Positions 1 through 12,106 of a stretch of 64,000 nt of DNA are shown one piece after another. Position 1 is the first letter of the stretch; every line of letters begins with the position of its first letter. A program made the translations under genes and the position numbers. The stretch comes from Petunia secreta (lineage: Eukaryota > Streptophyta > Magnoliopsida > Solanales > Solanaceae): NCBI GenBank assembly GCA_029990175.1, contig JARKIP010000005.1:69348001-69412000 (forward strand), in the 5' to 3' direction. Under the pieces are notes generated by a model that worked only from the letters and a program-made list of their open reading frames with translations, was not told where the DNA came from and ran no database searches.

Positions 1-346
1 GTTTAGATAGAGTTGTTAGAAGGGGATACAAGTACTTTTTTTCACATCCAACTTCATAGACTTCTAAACAAGTTTTTGTCAAGTTTATTTTTCCTTTTTC
101 TTTTTCTGTTTGGTCGTAATCGACTAGCTCTGATACCCTTCCTAAGCAAGCACAAAGTATTTCCCCAGTTTTTCTCTTTGATTTTTCTGACTCCCCTTAA
201 ATAATTCTCAGTTATCCAATTACGTGAAATTTGATGTCATTGATTAGCTTTGGATTTTTTTCCTTTCTCCTTCTCTTGCTTTCTGTTGCAAAACAATTGT
301 AGCTCCCATTTTGAAAATCTGTGCATGACATGTTAGGTCTCTACAG
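1..346 (+). other. Intron of the aldehyde oxidase gene, cut by the window edge
   Basis: This stretch has no supported coding exon. It is T-rich and ends in a pyrimidine-rich tract and acceptor CTACAG just before the first recognisable exon, so it is the 3' part of an intron. Earlier exons (FeS, FAD and the first part of the molybdenum domain) must lie to the left of the window. The short ORF near the start is T-rich and resembles no aldehyde oxidase segment. Confidence 0.75.
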
Positions 347-3300
347 CCTGTGCACTTGCAGCATTCAAGTTACAGCGCCCTGTCAGGATATACGTCAACC
401 GAAAGACCGACATGATAATGGCAGGAGGGAGACACCCCATGAAAATAACATACAGTGTTGGATTCATGTCAAATGGGAAAATAACTGCCTTACATCTTGA
501 TATATTGATAAATGCTGGGATCACTGAAGATGTAAGCCCTGTCATACCATCAAATTGTATCGGGGCTGTCAAGAAGTATGATTGGGGTGCCTTATCTTTT
601 GATATAAAGGTTTGTAAAACGAACCTTACCAGCAAATCAGCTATGCGTGGCCCTGGGGAGGTGCAAGGATCTTATATTGCCGAAGCTATAATGGAGCATG
701 TAGCAAGTGTACTGTCTTTGGAGGTGGACTCCGTCAGAAGACAAAATATTCATTCCTATGAAAGTCTTAAATTATTCTATGGGCACAGCGCAGGAGATAT
801 AGGAGATTACACATTGCCTAGAATCATGGATGAGTTGTCCATGTCCTCGAGTTTTGTTCAAAGAAGTGAGATGATAGAACAATATAACCGGGAAAATACA
901 TGGAAGAAAAGAGGTATTTCTAGAGTGCCACTTGTTTATGAATCTACACAACGACCGACGCCTGGAAAAGTAAGCATTCTGTCGGACGGATCAATAGTTG
1001 TAGAGGTTGGAGGTATTGAAATTGGCCAAGGTCTATGGACAAAGGTCAAGCAAATGACTGCATATGGTCTTAGTTTAATTGAAAGTAGTTGGAGTGAAGA
1101 ACTTGTGCAGAAAGTCCGTGTCATACAAGCAGACACTTTAAGCTTAGTGCAAGGCGGGTTTACTGCTGGAAGCACTACATCTGAATCGAGCTGTGAAGCA
1201 GTTAGACTTTGCTGTAATATATTAGTTGAAAGATTGACCCCTCTGAAGAAAATGTTGCAGGAACAAAATGGTTCTGTTGATTGGACCACACTGATCTGCC
1301 AGGTTTCTATCCTGTCTGATTTTCTCCTTCGATTTCCTTATAAATCATTCATGGTCTCATTGTGAGGCACAGTTTGTGCAATCATAGATGCATATTGTTC
1401 TCAGGCTGATAGTCACTAATGAATACCTTATTCATCAGATTTGAACTATTCCAAATAGATTCCAGTTTCTAAAGATGATGTCAAATTGACTTGGTCAGGA
1501 GGATAATTTATGGTGAAGGACTGAGTCAAATTGGAAACATGTACATCAGTTTAGATCTCTTGTGTTGGATTTGATTTTGAACTTCGAAGGCCATGCTAAA
1601 TTGGTTTGACTTTAAAAGGAATTGCATGAAATGTAGCTTCCGATCCATTTTTGTGAATTAAGACTCTTAAAACATTGTGTCTATATGCCGAAGCTCAGTT
1701 TTTAAATTTTGATCCTCCTCACCCCTCTCAGGCACATATGCAAGCAGTAAACTTAGCAGCAAACACTTATTATGTGCCAGAAGTCAGTTCCATGCAATAT
1801 TTGAACTATGGTGCTGCTGTCAGCGAGGTAAATTTCTTTCTTTTAACTTACGTTTGTTGCTCCATGTTGTGGAACGATTTACTCCTTTACGTCTCTGTCA
1901 TGTATTACATCAGATATCAATATCCTATGATTGCAAATTACTTTGCCGGACATTCTTCCTTTTTTAGCATTTAGCAACCATTAATCTGCTATAGCACCTT
2001 TTTATGGAAACTGTGAAGAAATGAATGTAGTCATGTTTACTTGTAAAATACATAGATAGCTTAGTTATAGAGATTCTTAGCAGATATATAGGAATTCTCT
2101 TTTAATTCTTTCCTTAGATAGGATCCTTGTTACATGTATATATGTTTGTTCTTTCCTGGAATAAGATATATTGAGATTCCTCCATACTATGCTAGAAACT
2201 TACATGGTATCAGAGCCTTGTCAAAGTTAAAGTGCCGAAGTCGGAGTTCCGACTGTTAGTTGCCAGAACTAGGCGCTGCCCTGGTTCTTTTGAGCGACAT
2301 ACCAAAACTAATCATCATCAGTTATCTAAGGAGAAGCATAGCCCCTCGATCTGTCATTAACCAGAGTCAAGTGGTCGGGAGAGGTGCGCGTATGTCTCAC
2401 ACGCCGTCGAAGCTGTCGGAGACATCTCAGATCCAGAAGCGCGTGTAGGCGCGTGCGTGGAACAACCTTGGTCCTTCTTGCTGCTCGAACCTCGCCTTCA
2501 GATTTCCGATCGATCTGTGGTGGTTCTCTGGTCGTAGAACCACGTTGTGGAAAAGGAAAGAATCAGGCCGTAATTAGCTACTTTGTTCGGTCAGGTTTGC
2601 ATTTTTTCTACATATCTTCATTAATCTGTTTTGCACGTGAAGGTTGTTCCTGTTGGAAGCATACAGATTTGGTCTTGATTGGTCCTCTGCACCTTGATTA
2701 ATTTGTTGCCTAGTCGTTTGGTCCTTGTGGTTTTCGATTGGGCTTTTCCTGGTTCCCTTAATTGGAACAAATTGGGGTTCACATCTGTCTGCAATTGTGA
2801 ACCAACAGTCTTTGAGTAATTTGTTGGTCTTTACTGTGTGAGTATTTGAATAATTCTCTGTTATTTGCTGGTTCACTTGAGGATTTGAGTATAGGAGTTG
2901 CTTTTTTGGATTTTCTATTGTAGTCTGATCCGAAACTATACTAGAGGAATCCTGTGAAAATTTTGGTGAAGCATCTGGTTGATAATTTGTTCCCTTGAAA
3001 TTGTGAGTTGCTTCTGTTTTGAAAATGATTGAAAATCAAGGAGGAAAACAAGTTACAACCCTTGTTGAATCAGGAAATACATGTCTTATCTCATCTTCTA
3101 CCAAATGGGTAATCAATTCTGGTGCTACGGATCATATGACAGGTAATTCTAATGTTTTTTTCTAGCTTTCGATCACACAAAACACCATTTTCTGTAACCG
3201 TAGCTGACGGGTCAACCTATAATATTGTGGGATCTGGGACTGTTGAATTAACTTCCTCTATTACCTTGTCTTCTGTGTTAAGTCTACCCAACCTCGCATT

Positions 3301-6300
3301 TAATTTAATATCAGCGAGTAGACTTACCAAAGATCTAAATTGTTCTATATCATTCTTTCCTGATCACTGTCTAATTCAGGATCTTGTGACAAAGCAAACT
3401 ATTGGTAAAGGATATGTATCTGCTGGTCTTTATATCTTTGATAACTGGGTACCTCAGTCTGTTGCTTGCTCTAGTGTTACATCTCCATTTGAAGCACATT
3501 GTCGGTTAGGACATCCCTCACTTCCTATGTTGAAGAAGCTCTGTCAACAGTTCCATAATATTTTTTTATTGGATTGTGAATCCTGCCAATTTGCAAAGCA
3601 TCATCGTACCTCGTTAGGACCAAGGGCTAATAGGCGTGCTGAGTTGCCTTTTGAGTTAGTCCATTCTGATGTTTGGGGGCCATGTCCTGTCGTCTCCAAG
3701 ACTGGGCATAAGCATTTTGTTACATTTGTTGATGACTTTTCTCGAATGACTTCGGTTTACTTTATGAAGAATCGATCTGAGGTATTTTCTCATTTTTGTG
3801 CCTTTTATGCTGAAGTCAAAACTCAATTCAATGCTTCTGTGCGCATATTAAGGAGTGATAATGCTAAAGAATATATGTCAGCCTTATTTCAGTCCTACAT
3901 GACACAACAAGGGATGCTCCACCAGTCGTCTTGTGTCGATACACCCGCTCAAAATGGAGTTGCTGAAAAATAGGCATCTTCTTGAGACAGCTCGGGCATT
4001 GTTGTTCCAAGCAAAGGTTCCTAAACAATTTTGGGCTAATGCAGTCTCAACAGCTTGTTTCCTAATTAATCGTATGCCGTCTGTGGTGCTTTCTGGCGGT
4101 ACGCCTTATAGTGTTCTCTTCCCAAGTAAGTCAGTATTTCCTATTGAGCCTAAGATATTTGGGAGCACATGTTATGTTCGAGATGTCCGACCATCTGTTA
4201 CCAAGTTAGACCCAAAAGCCTTGAAGTGTGTTTTCTTGGGTTACTCTCGACATCAGAAAGAGTATCATTGTTATTCTCCGGAGCTCGGTAAATATCTTGT
4301 GTCAACTGATGTTGTGTTTTCAGAGAATGACACCATTTTTTTATACACCTCCCATTTTTACAAGTCAGGGGGAGGAAGATGAGTGGTTAATTTACCGGGT
4401 CAGTGGTGCTTTGACTGAGCAATCAGTCAATGATGCTCCTCGAGAAATTCCCGAGTCTTTTATTGAGCACCAACCAACTATTATGCCTCATGAGTCTGTG
4501 ACTACTCCAGCTGCTCCTGCGAGACCGCCAATCATTCAGGTTTATTCTAAGAGGCGAGCGACTAATGATGTTAATCCTACACCAGCTCCGTTGGATCCTT
4601 CTCCACTTGATCCCTCTTCAGAAGACCTTGACCTTCCGATTGCTCTTCGCAAAGGTACACGTACTTGCAAATCCACATACTCAATTGCTAATTTTGTTTC
4701 ATATGATCGATTATCCCCTACGTCTAGTGCCTTTGTTACCTCTCTAGACTCCATCTCTGTACCTAAAACAGTGAAGGAGGCTTTGAGTCATCCAGGGTGG
4801 CGTGATGCAATGTTTGAGGAGTTACACGCCTTAGAAGAAAATCATACTTGGGACTTGGTGAATTTACCTAAGGGAAAGAAGGCAGTGGGATGCAAATGGG
4901 TTTTTGCTGTCAAAGTTAATCTTGATGGGTCTGTTGCTAGACTTAAGGCTAGACTTGTAGCTAAAGGATATGCTCAGACATATGGTGTTGATTATTCTGA
5001 CACTTTCTCTCCGGTGGCCAAACTCACTTCTGTCCGTTTATTTATATCCTTAGCTACTTCTCATCATTGACCCTTACATCAATTGGATATTAAGAATGCA
5101 TTTCTTCATGGTGATCTCCGGGAAGAAGTGTACATGGAGCAACCACCTGGTTTTGTTGATCAGGGGGAGTATGGGAAAGTCTGTCGTCTGAGGAAATCAT
5201 TATATGGCCTGAAGCAAAGTCCTCGAGCTTGGTTTGGCAAGTTCAGTGCAGTTGTTCGGGAATTTGGCCTGAAGAAAAGCAAATGTGATCACTCGGTATT
5301 CTATAGGCGATCAGCAGCTGGTATTATACTTCTTGTTGTATATGTTGATGATATTATCATTACAGAAAGTGATTATGCAGGTATCTCGTCACTTAAGTCG
5401 TTCGTGCAGACTAAGTTTCACATGAAAGACTTAGGCCAGCTGAAATACTTCTTGGGGATAGAAGTCTCTAGAAGCAAAAAGGGAATTTTTCTATCTCAAA
5501 GAAAGTATGTTCTCGACCTGCTTGCAGAAACTGGAAAGTTGGCAGCTAAGCCTTGCAGTACTCCAATGGTTCCAAATGTGCAGCTTATGAAAGATGATGG
5601 TGACCCTTTTGAAGATCCAGAGAGATACAGGAGATTAGTCGGAAAGTTAAACTACCTTACTGTGACTCGTCCAGATATTGCTATTGCAGTAAGTGTAGTT
5701 AGTCAATTCATGTCCTCACCTACAATCAAGCATTGGGCAGCTCTAGAGCAGATCTTATGTTACTTGAAAGGAGCACCTGGACGTGGCATATTATATAGCA
5801 ACAACGGACATTCTCGCATTGAGTGTTTTGCAGATGCTGATTGGGCAGGATCCAAGGTTGATAGAAGGTCTACTACTGGCTACTGTGTTTTTGTGGGTGG
5901 AAATCTCGTGTCATGGAGAAGTAAGAAGCAAAGTGTTGTATCTCGATCTAGTGCAGAGTCTGAGTACAGAGCCATGGCTTAGTCTACATGTGAAATAATG
6001 TGTATACGTCACCTTTTAGCTGAAGTTGGTTTGAGGACCTTCTCACCCGCAAAACTTTGGTGTGATAATCAGGCTGCTCTACATATTGCTTCAAATCCGG
6101 TGTATTATGAGAGAACTAATCATATTGAGATTGACTGTCATTTTATTCGTGAGAAGATTGAGGAAAACTTGATTTCCACCGGATATGTAAGAACGGGAGA
6201 GCAATTGGCGGATTTGTTCACAAAGGCGTTGAATGGAGTTCGAGTTGATTACCTTTGTAACAAGCTGGGCATGATCAATATCTATGCTCCAGCTTAAGGG

Positions 6301-7414
6301 GTAGTGTGAAGAAATGAATGTAGTCATGTTTACTTGTAAGATACATAGATAGCTTAGTTATAGAGATTCTTAGCAGATATATAGGAATTCTCTTTTAATT
6401 CTTTCCTTAGATAGGATCCTTGTTACATGTATATATGTTTGTTCTTTCCTGGAATAAGATATATTGAGATTCCTCCATACTATGCTAGAAACTTACAGAA
6501 ACTAACACTAAAGAATGCTGGTTTTGCAGGTGGAGATAGATATCCTGACAGGAGAAACCAAAATTTCGCAGTCAGATATTATATATGACTGTGGACAGAG
6601 TTTAAACCCCGCTGTTGATATGGGACAGGTCTGTTGAAAATTTGCCTCAATTTACTCAAAGCATTAGCCTTTATAATGGGGAATTCCTTAAACCATTAAG
6701 ATATGTATGACAGCTGTTAGCTGTTATTTTGTATTCGATCATGTGAAAAATCTTTTCTAGATTGTGTTTATATGTGTACTATTCATCTAAGTTTTCGTTG
6801 TTGCTGGGCTCTGCCTTGGCATTGATCTTCTAAAGTAGTGGGAAATTGTTTTCGTGCAGATTGAAGGAGCATTTGTACAAGGGATTGGATATTTTATGCT
6901 CGAAGAATATCTTACAAACAGGGATGGATTGGTTGTTTCAGATAGCACTTGGACATACAAGATCCCGACAATTGACACGATACCCAAAAATTTCAATGTT
7001 CAAATGCTAAACAGTGGACATCACGAAAAACGTGTTCTCTCATCTAAAGGTGTCATTCTTTCTTCATTCCATCACTTAATTTAGGTTTCTATAGTTTTCA
7101 ATTGTTTTAAAATACTTCTAGAGTTAACTTGTGAATGGTTTTATCCGAGCACTCTACATTGTATGATCTGAATATAACAAACTTTTGCAGCATCTGGTGA
7201 GCCGCCACTGTTGCTGGCAGCCTCGGTCCATTGTGCAACAAGAGCGGCCATTAAAGCAGCACGAAAACAGCTAAAACTTTGGGGCAAGCTCGAAGGGTCC
7301 GATTCAGATTTCTATCTGGATGTCCCTGCAACATTGCCTGTTGTGAAAAGACAGTGTGGCTTGGATTATGTGGAGAAATATTTGGAAAGTTTGCTTGATA
7401 ACAAATCTAGCTAA
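347..7414 (+). CDS. AO: Aldehyde oxidase, C-terminal molybdenum-cofactor domain, five exons, 5' end outside window
   Basis: This is a molybdo-flavoenzyme of the xanthine oxidase family; plant members oxidise aldehydes such as abscisic or indole-3-acetaldehyde in the cytosol. Exons read 347-1302, 1732-1827, 6530-6628, 6860-7049 and 7191-7414, all with GT..AG borders and matching phases. Together they give roughly 520 residues ending in a normal stop, about 40% of the usual 1,350. The first exon carries RPVRIYVNRKTDM, GGRHPMK, GEVQGSYIAEA and IEIGQGLWTK. The last exon starts with ASGEPPLLL, whose Glu is the conserved catalytic base of the family. One oddity is MRGPGE where MRAPG(D/E) is usual. 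A copia retrotransposon sits in the intron between 1828 and 6529 in the same orientation. No stop or frameshift was seen in the exons, so it may be functional if the element is spliced out. Which substrate-class paralogue it is cannot be told. Confidence 0.93.
2012..2204 (+). repeat. Copia-1 5' LTR (193 bp)
   Basis: This is a direct repeat of 6305-6497, differing at one base (TGTAAAATAC here, TGTAAGATAC on the right). It starts TG, ends CA, and follows the target duplication GAAAC. Confidence 0.95.
2205..2217 (+). promoter_or_regulatory. Copia-1 primer-binding site
   Basis: TGGTATCAGAGCC directly abuts the 5' LTR. This is the standard complement of the initiator methionine tRNA 3' end used by many plant LTR retrotransposons. 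Confidence 0.9.
2218..3023 (+). other. Copia-1 leader without gag
   Basis: About 800 bp lie between the primer site and the protease remnant. A copia gag (about 250-300 codons plus a CCHC knuckle) would be expected here, but no reading frame resembles gag and no CX2CX4HX4C knuckle was seen. The stretch is moderately GC-rich at its start, then T-rich. It could be a deletion scar or captured sequence; its origin is not recognised. Confidence 0.6.
3024..6297 (+). pseudogene. Copia-1 protease-integrase-RT-RNase H polyprotein, broken
   Basis: The domains run in copia order. A protease remnant (WVINSGATDHM) lies near 3106-3140, a GAG-pre-integrase H-C motif near 3499-3595, integrase at about 3640-4100 (FVDDFSR, RSDNAKEY, then NGVAEK), RT at about 4770-5500 with YVDD near 5340, and RNase H to 6297 (SAESEYRAMA, WCDNQAAL). 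The protease catalytic Asp codon reads Asn at 3115-3117. Breaks seen are an extra T in the T-run near 3157, a frameshift after NGVAEK near 3970, a TGA at 5068-5070 in place of an expected Trp, and a TAG at 5980-5982. No functional protein is expected. Confidence 0.93.
6296..6304 (+). promoter_or_regulatory. Copia-1 polypurine tract
   Basis: AAGGGGTAG immediately precedes the 3' LTR, right after the stop of the RNase H frame. It is the expected primer for plus-strand synthesis. Confidence 0.75.
6305..6497 (+). repeat. Copia-1 3' LTR (193 bp)
   Basis: This is the right copy of the LTR, followed by target duplication GAAAC at 6498-6502 and then by the resumed intron and an aldehyde oxidase exon at 6530. 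Confidence 0.95.
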
Positions 7415-8047
7415 AATTCCAGCTTTTGGAGACGCTCTATGGCCATATCATATGTATCCCCGAAGCGCAGTACTTAGCTTACTCTTTTAGCTAGAAAAAC
7501 AACTTGCTTTAGCTTGTTCTGTTTCCTAATGGTACAAGCAAGTTCTCATACTTCATCCTTAACGAGAGGTTTCGAATTTGAGCCCTAAAAATGGAGTCAC
7601 CTTTGGTAGGGAGCTTTTTCCTCCACAGTGGAACTTTCCAACTCAATTCTGGATTAGTTGGGTTCCAAAGCTGGTACCGGACTTGGAGTGGGAAACCAAA
7701 AGAAAAAAAATCCAATAATGTATACAAGCCTTACCTCCATGTAGGAAAAATGGTGTTATATTCAAATGAAAAGAGGTGCAAAGTGAATAGCGCGATAATT
7801 GAATCTTTTTAGATTTGGGGTGAATCCCAAACTCACTGGTACATAAAGGATCCTAAATTTAGCTAGCATGTGGACATAGATTTGGTTGAAACTCGAAAAA
7901 AAATGAGTTTTTGAAGTTGAGTTTTTCAAAGTTGAAGTTTTTTTTTTTGACATAGATTTCACTTAAAGAAAAGTTGAACTTTTGTGTGTGGAAAAAGTTT
8001 CTTTGCCTAAATATTCCCAAATTCTGGCTTAGAGCACTTTTTAGATA
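7415..8047 (+). other. 3' untranslated and flanking region of aldehyde oxidase
   Basis: No gene is seen. The first 100-150 bp are probably the 3' UTR. Around 7870-8035 there is a run resembling a small MITE (AAGTTGAGTTTTTCAAAGTTGAAG, T-tract), similar in flavour to the element at 59980, but its ends are unclear. The region ends at the proposed Helitron terminus. Confidence 0.5.
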
Positions 8048-10272
8048 CTAGTCTCTGAGTACACGCGTTGCGCGTGAACTTACACGAATACCTCATATTA
8101 ATTAGTATAAATTTTGAACGCATATACTTATTAAATGGAAATTAAATGTTGATTTAACTAACTCAATATAATAGAAGAAAGCCAGTTCCACAAAAGATCT
8201 CCAATGCATTATTATAATTTTAGTATATGAGTTATTCATTCATTGTCATGTTTATATGGAACTTACAACGTTGTTTCCAAGCTTAAGCACTTTTATACGC
8301 ACGAAGGGTTTGAGGATTTTGAAAATGAAGGGGAGGAAAAGCAATGCATCATATGGTAGTTCTTATCAAATTCTTAGAAGACATTCGGCCACCAATAAAG
8401 GAAAAAAACTATAATTCTATTGGTGAAGGCAGTGAACTGGATAATGTCGTTTTCTTTTTCCACAATTGATATCTTGTTTATATAAAGAATTTAAAGTTTA
8501 CAATAGTTGAATTAACATTCATGAATAATCATGTGATTAAAGCACCAAAAATTTAAAATTGTAAGATGAAAACTTATAGGTAAAGGCAAAACTATTTAAT
8601 ATAGAAAAGTTTGTGTTCACTCACCCATAGTTCTTTACAGAAACATCATCCTGCCTTAGATCCTCATCTCCATTATACAAAAGATCTTACTCACCTAGGC
8701 AGTCTTTGCAAGGAAAGCTAATTCAAGAACAAAGCACAATGAAAAGAAAATAATGTAATAAATTATACATAGTTATTAACAACATATACATAATTTAAAA
8801 CAACCTACTTAAGCTGTTAGCATGAAACAACATATAAAATGCACTACGTACTTTTTATAATGATTGTGCTTTCAACGTAGAGTAAAATTCATCCTTCCTC
8901 TTGGTCTCTTCAATTATTCGTCTGATTCTGTACAAAATCTCATAACCATCTATAATGTATTTGAATTAGTAAAAGCTAATCTTTACCCAAGATGTTGATA
9001 ATCAAATCAGAAGTTAACGACCAAAAACATGATGCAACTATATCAGGCTGACAAGTATAAATTCCAAATAAATTTATCCAATGAATCGTACAAAACTCTA
9101 AAATTGTTCAATTACATACCATAATTATTGCCTTTGGCTTCGAGAGATCCGAGGTCTTTGTCCCATCTAACATATCGATATTAGAAATATCGTAATATTC
9201 AAATATAACAAAATATAGTTGTAAAAATTTGATTCACAAATGTGTTGCATAATATACAATATATCAACTATTCATAACTATATATAAGGCGCATCATAGA
9301 AAAAGAAAAACTTTTTGAAGTTTTATGCAGTAATATTCTTCTCAGGAGATCCAAAATTTGAAAAGAAGCTCTTGGAAGTAGGTTAAAAGTACATACCTTG
9401 ATGGCTAATGACTCAATAGGATTCAAGAGAATTTGCCCTGAGAATTTGATGTAAAAAAAACATTGATCTTATCAATTGTCACAGTTGATAACAAAATAAT
9501 TATCATAACTGATAAATCTGAATAATTGAAATTTAACCATCTTATTTAACCTATTGGCATGAAATGATGAAAAAGATTGTGCAATCAAGATTGGAAAATT
9601 ATACAACTTAAAATAAAAGATAAACAATATATCTAGAACTTAGAAATTCTATAGATGCTTCCATAATCTTTTTAAAAAAACATGTATGTTAAAAAGTACA
9701 ATATTGAAAGCCACAAACCACAAATAAATCAACGAGTCTGCTACAATCATCGCAGCAGAGTTAATAATCACCAAATACAATCATCCACATTTATCCCTAA
9801 AAGTAATAGCAACGTTCATATAAAAGTTATAGTTCAAGATGTCCTAGTCCATGTGAAGTTGGTATGGTTTTGAAATTTCAAAAGATGTAGGATACTATAC
9901 ATCTGAAGTAGCTAAAGCACTTGATTATACTTTTATGAGTCCTAATAGAACTTGCTATCTATTGTATTACAATAATTTTATGTTTGAATCTCACTTGAAC
10001 TCCATATAATAGAGTTATAGGTGTAATAAAAGTCTAAGCGGGAGAATAAATGACTTTTATCAAATAATGGTCAAACAATGAATAAGATTAAATAATAAAT
10101 AAAATTTTAAAAAATGACAATTTTGTCTACACTAGAATCTTTTAATGAAGGGCAAAAAGTTCAATCAACATTTACTAAGGGTCTTCGTACTTTTAATATA
10201 ATCTTTTAATAAAGGGCAAAAAGTTCAATCAACATTTACTAAGGGTCTTCTTACTTTTAATATAGTATATAT
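8048..10272 (-). mobile_element. Non-autonomous Helitron, minus strand, about 2.2 kb
   Basis: Read on the minus strand, the 3' end is a hairpin (CACGCG-CAA-CGCGTG, plus positions 8062-8076), then 10 nt, then CTAG at 8051-8048, followed by T. This is the textbook Helitron 3' terminus (hairpin, CTRR, insertion before T). The other end, near 10272 on the minus strand, reads TATACTATATTAAAAG, like plant Helitron 5' ends that normally begin TCTATACTAT; here the TC appears mutated. The last 128 bp contain two copies of a 64-bp 5'-terminal unit. The interior is AT-rich and has no RepHel-like coding sequence, so it would be mobilised by an autonomous relative. The exact 5' boundary is uncertain by a few bases. 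Confidence 0.7.
10137..10264 (+). repeat. Tandem duplication of a 64-bp Helitron terminal unit
   Basis: Two adjacent 64-bp copies (10137-10200 and 10201-10264) share ATCTTTTAAT(G/A)AAGGGC and end TTTTAATATA, with very few differences. The unit looks like the Helitron 5' terminal sequence duplicated in tandem. Confidence 0.85.
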
Positions 10273-10681
10273 TTGGAGTTTTTTAATTTTAAATTTGGCC
10301 TAATGGTATAAAAAGCACTTTTTTTTTTCAAATGGTTGCTAAATGCGAATTTGAACTAGCTGAGGTTTATTATATAGCGAGTTTAGAATTCACATTGAAT
10401 CTCATTCCTTTCTGATACTTTTTTGAAATAGAAATACATATACTCTATGATAAGATGCATCTGTATGGAAGAACTGGTTAGGTAAGGAATGGTGCAAATT
10501 CCTTCGTGCAATCTATACATTCCAAAATTTTGGTAGATAATCAGAAAATAAGTTGCCTTAACTATATATTATATTATATTTGAATGTAGTGGATTTAATA
10601 ATCAGCAAATGAGACGGATAACTTGCTACAAGGAATTCCTCTTGCTCATGTTTATGAATCGGCTGCACTTGATCGTGCAAA
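10273..10681. other. Non-coding spacer
   Basis: This is AT-rich DNA between the Helitron and Copia-2. No ORF or repeat structure was recognised. Confidence 0.6.
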
Positions 10682-10686
10682 CTTAG

Positions 10687-11069
10687 TATAGGAATACATA
10701 CATGCATATATCACAATTCTATACTAAATAGATTGTTTAAACATAAACTGAGAACTTACTTGTTGTTCTCGTAAGCGGAAGTAGTAGGATCTTGAACCGT
10801 GACTGGAATTACTGGCCGTCGGTAGTTGTCACGTGCTTGACGGATCAACTCCTTTATCCACAGTCTAAACACCTAGTTATTTGGTAGAGAGAAAGATAGG
10901 GGAAGAGCTGTAGAGATTTCAGTTTGAGCCTATTACTACTGTATTTATAACTGTAAAATACAGTAGTTGTTCTCTTGTAGGACTCTATCAGGTAACTTAT
11001 CTTATTACCTGGATAGACATTAAGAGCACCCCTTTATGGGTGGACTCTTTTACACAGATAAATCCAACA
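10687..11069 (-). repeat. Copia-2 3' LTR (left copy)
   Basis: This is a 383-bp direct repeat of 17873-18255. On the minus strand it begins TGTTGGATTTATC. Its outer end reads TATAGG on the plus strand, where the other copy has TGTAGG, so the terminal CA is mutated in this copy. Confidence 0.95.
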
Positions 11070-12106
11070 TCTTCCACTCACACATAATGAGAGTGCTCTT
11101 ACAATATGAGAAATATATTCTCATCTCATCTCTACAAATATTCATACAGTGAAATAGACCGTGCGACCAGCATACTGTGAGAGCTACGTGCTATACATCT
11201 GTTAGGAGTATATAGCCTCTCGTCGAGCGCAAACCTGCAAGTAGATTATAAAGTATGCAATACCCTAGATCATATGAATCACATTTTGATATCCTCTCAA
11301 AATCTCAAATATCATTTTTATATATTCACAATTATAACTCATAAGTTATAACTGGTGCACCTGTGAATACAAAATTAATGAGATTCCATTAATGATCTTC
11401 CTCTTCTCACGATTCTTTTAACATTAGCTCAACTGCTTTTCTAGATATGTCCCGACAGACCGCATCCATTTTCATGGTCTTTTGGAAACACACTAAGATA
11501 GCTAACATTAGACTAAGTCTCAAGTATCTGATCGGAGTCACTGAGGGTACATAATTTGAGCCAGCATAAAGGCTCTGGGTCTCACGCAACAGTAAGTTGA
11601 GATCAAACTTATGTTAACTCAAGGTCGACATTAGCACACATGGTATGAAACGCGTGCTACAACATTTTTCTCCTTTCTTTAAGGAGCGTATGTCTTTATA
11701 AATAATGTTGTATAGATGAAATTCAGACACCATATGTATCTAAATTCGAGTTTCTTAAACTCACATCTAGCTCACTAAGTAGACTAGTGAACATCTTTTC
11801 ATCTTAATAACCTTATGTCATTATTTAAACGGCTCTATTGATTTTAAGCATATCGCTCTCAAATTATCCATTTGATAATTTTTCTTAAAATCAAGTCTCA
11901 TCTCCACTTATCACTAAGATAAGGAGGCGGTTGCCTGTGTGAGAAGGCCAACCTCTTGTCTACTCGATATACTAAAATATAATTGAAGAATGTACTAAAC
12001 ACTCAATAAATCATGAATATGTATGTAAGTAAATCAACTTTATTGATTATCAAAGAACATAGTTTTGTGAACAACTGGAAAAAAACAAAGAATAATACAA
12101 AATCAC
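11070..12106 (-). other. Copia-2 3' untranslated region
   Basis: About 1 kb lies between the end of the RNase H frame and the 3' LTR, with no supported coding sequence. A purine-rich stretch (AGTGGAAGA on the minus strand) abuts the LTR and is the likely polypurine tract. Confidence 0.7.

Larger units (their letters stand above)
2012..6497 (+). mobile_element. Copia-1: Ty1/copia LTR retrotransposon in an aldehyde oxidase intron
   Basis: The element is bounded by two 193-bp LTRs that begin TGTGAAG and end ACTTACA. The 5-bp target duplication GAAAC lies at 2007-2011 and 6498-6502. A primer-binding site TGGTATCAGAGCC follows the left LTR and a purine tract precedes the right one. Integrase lies before reverse transcriptase, the copia order. 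The LTRs differ at about one position, so insertion looks recent, yet gag is missing and the coding part has several breaks. It was probably mobilised in trans. It lies in the sense direction of the host gene. Confidence 0.95.

Noticed and set aside
7591..7812. Small ORF after the aldehyde oxidase stop as an extra exon
   Set aside because: The preceding exon ends in a proper stop at the expected C-terminus (LLDNKSS), and the ORF has no similarity in pattern to the enzyme.
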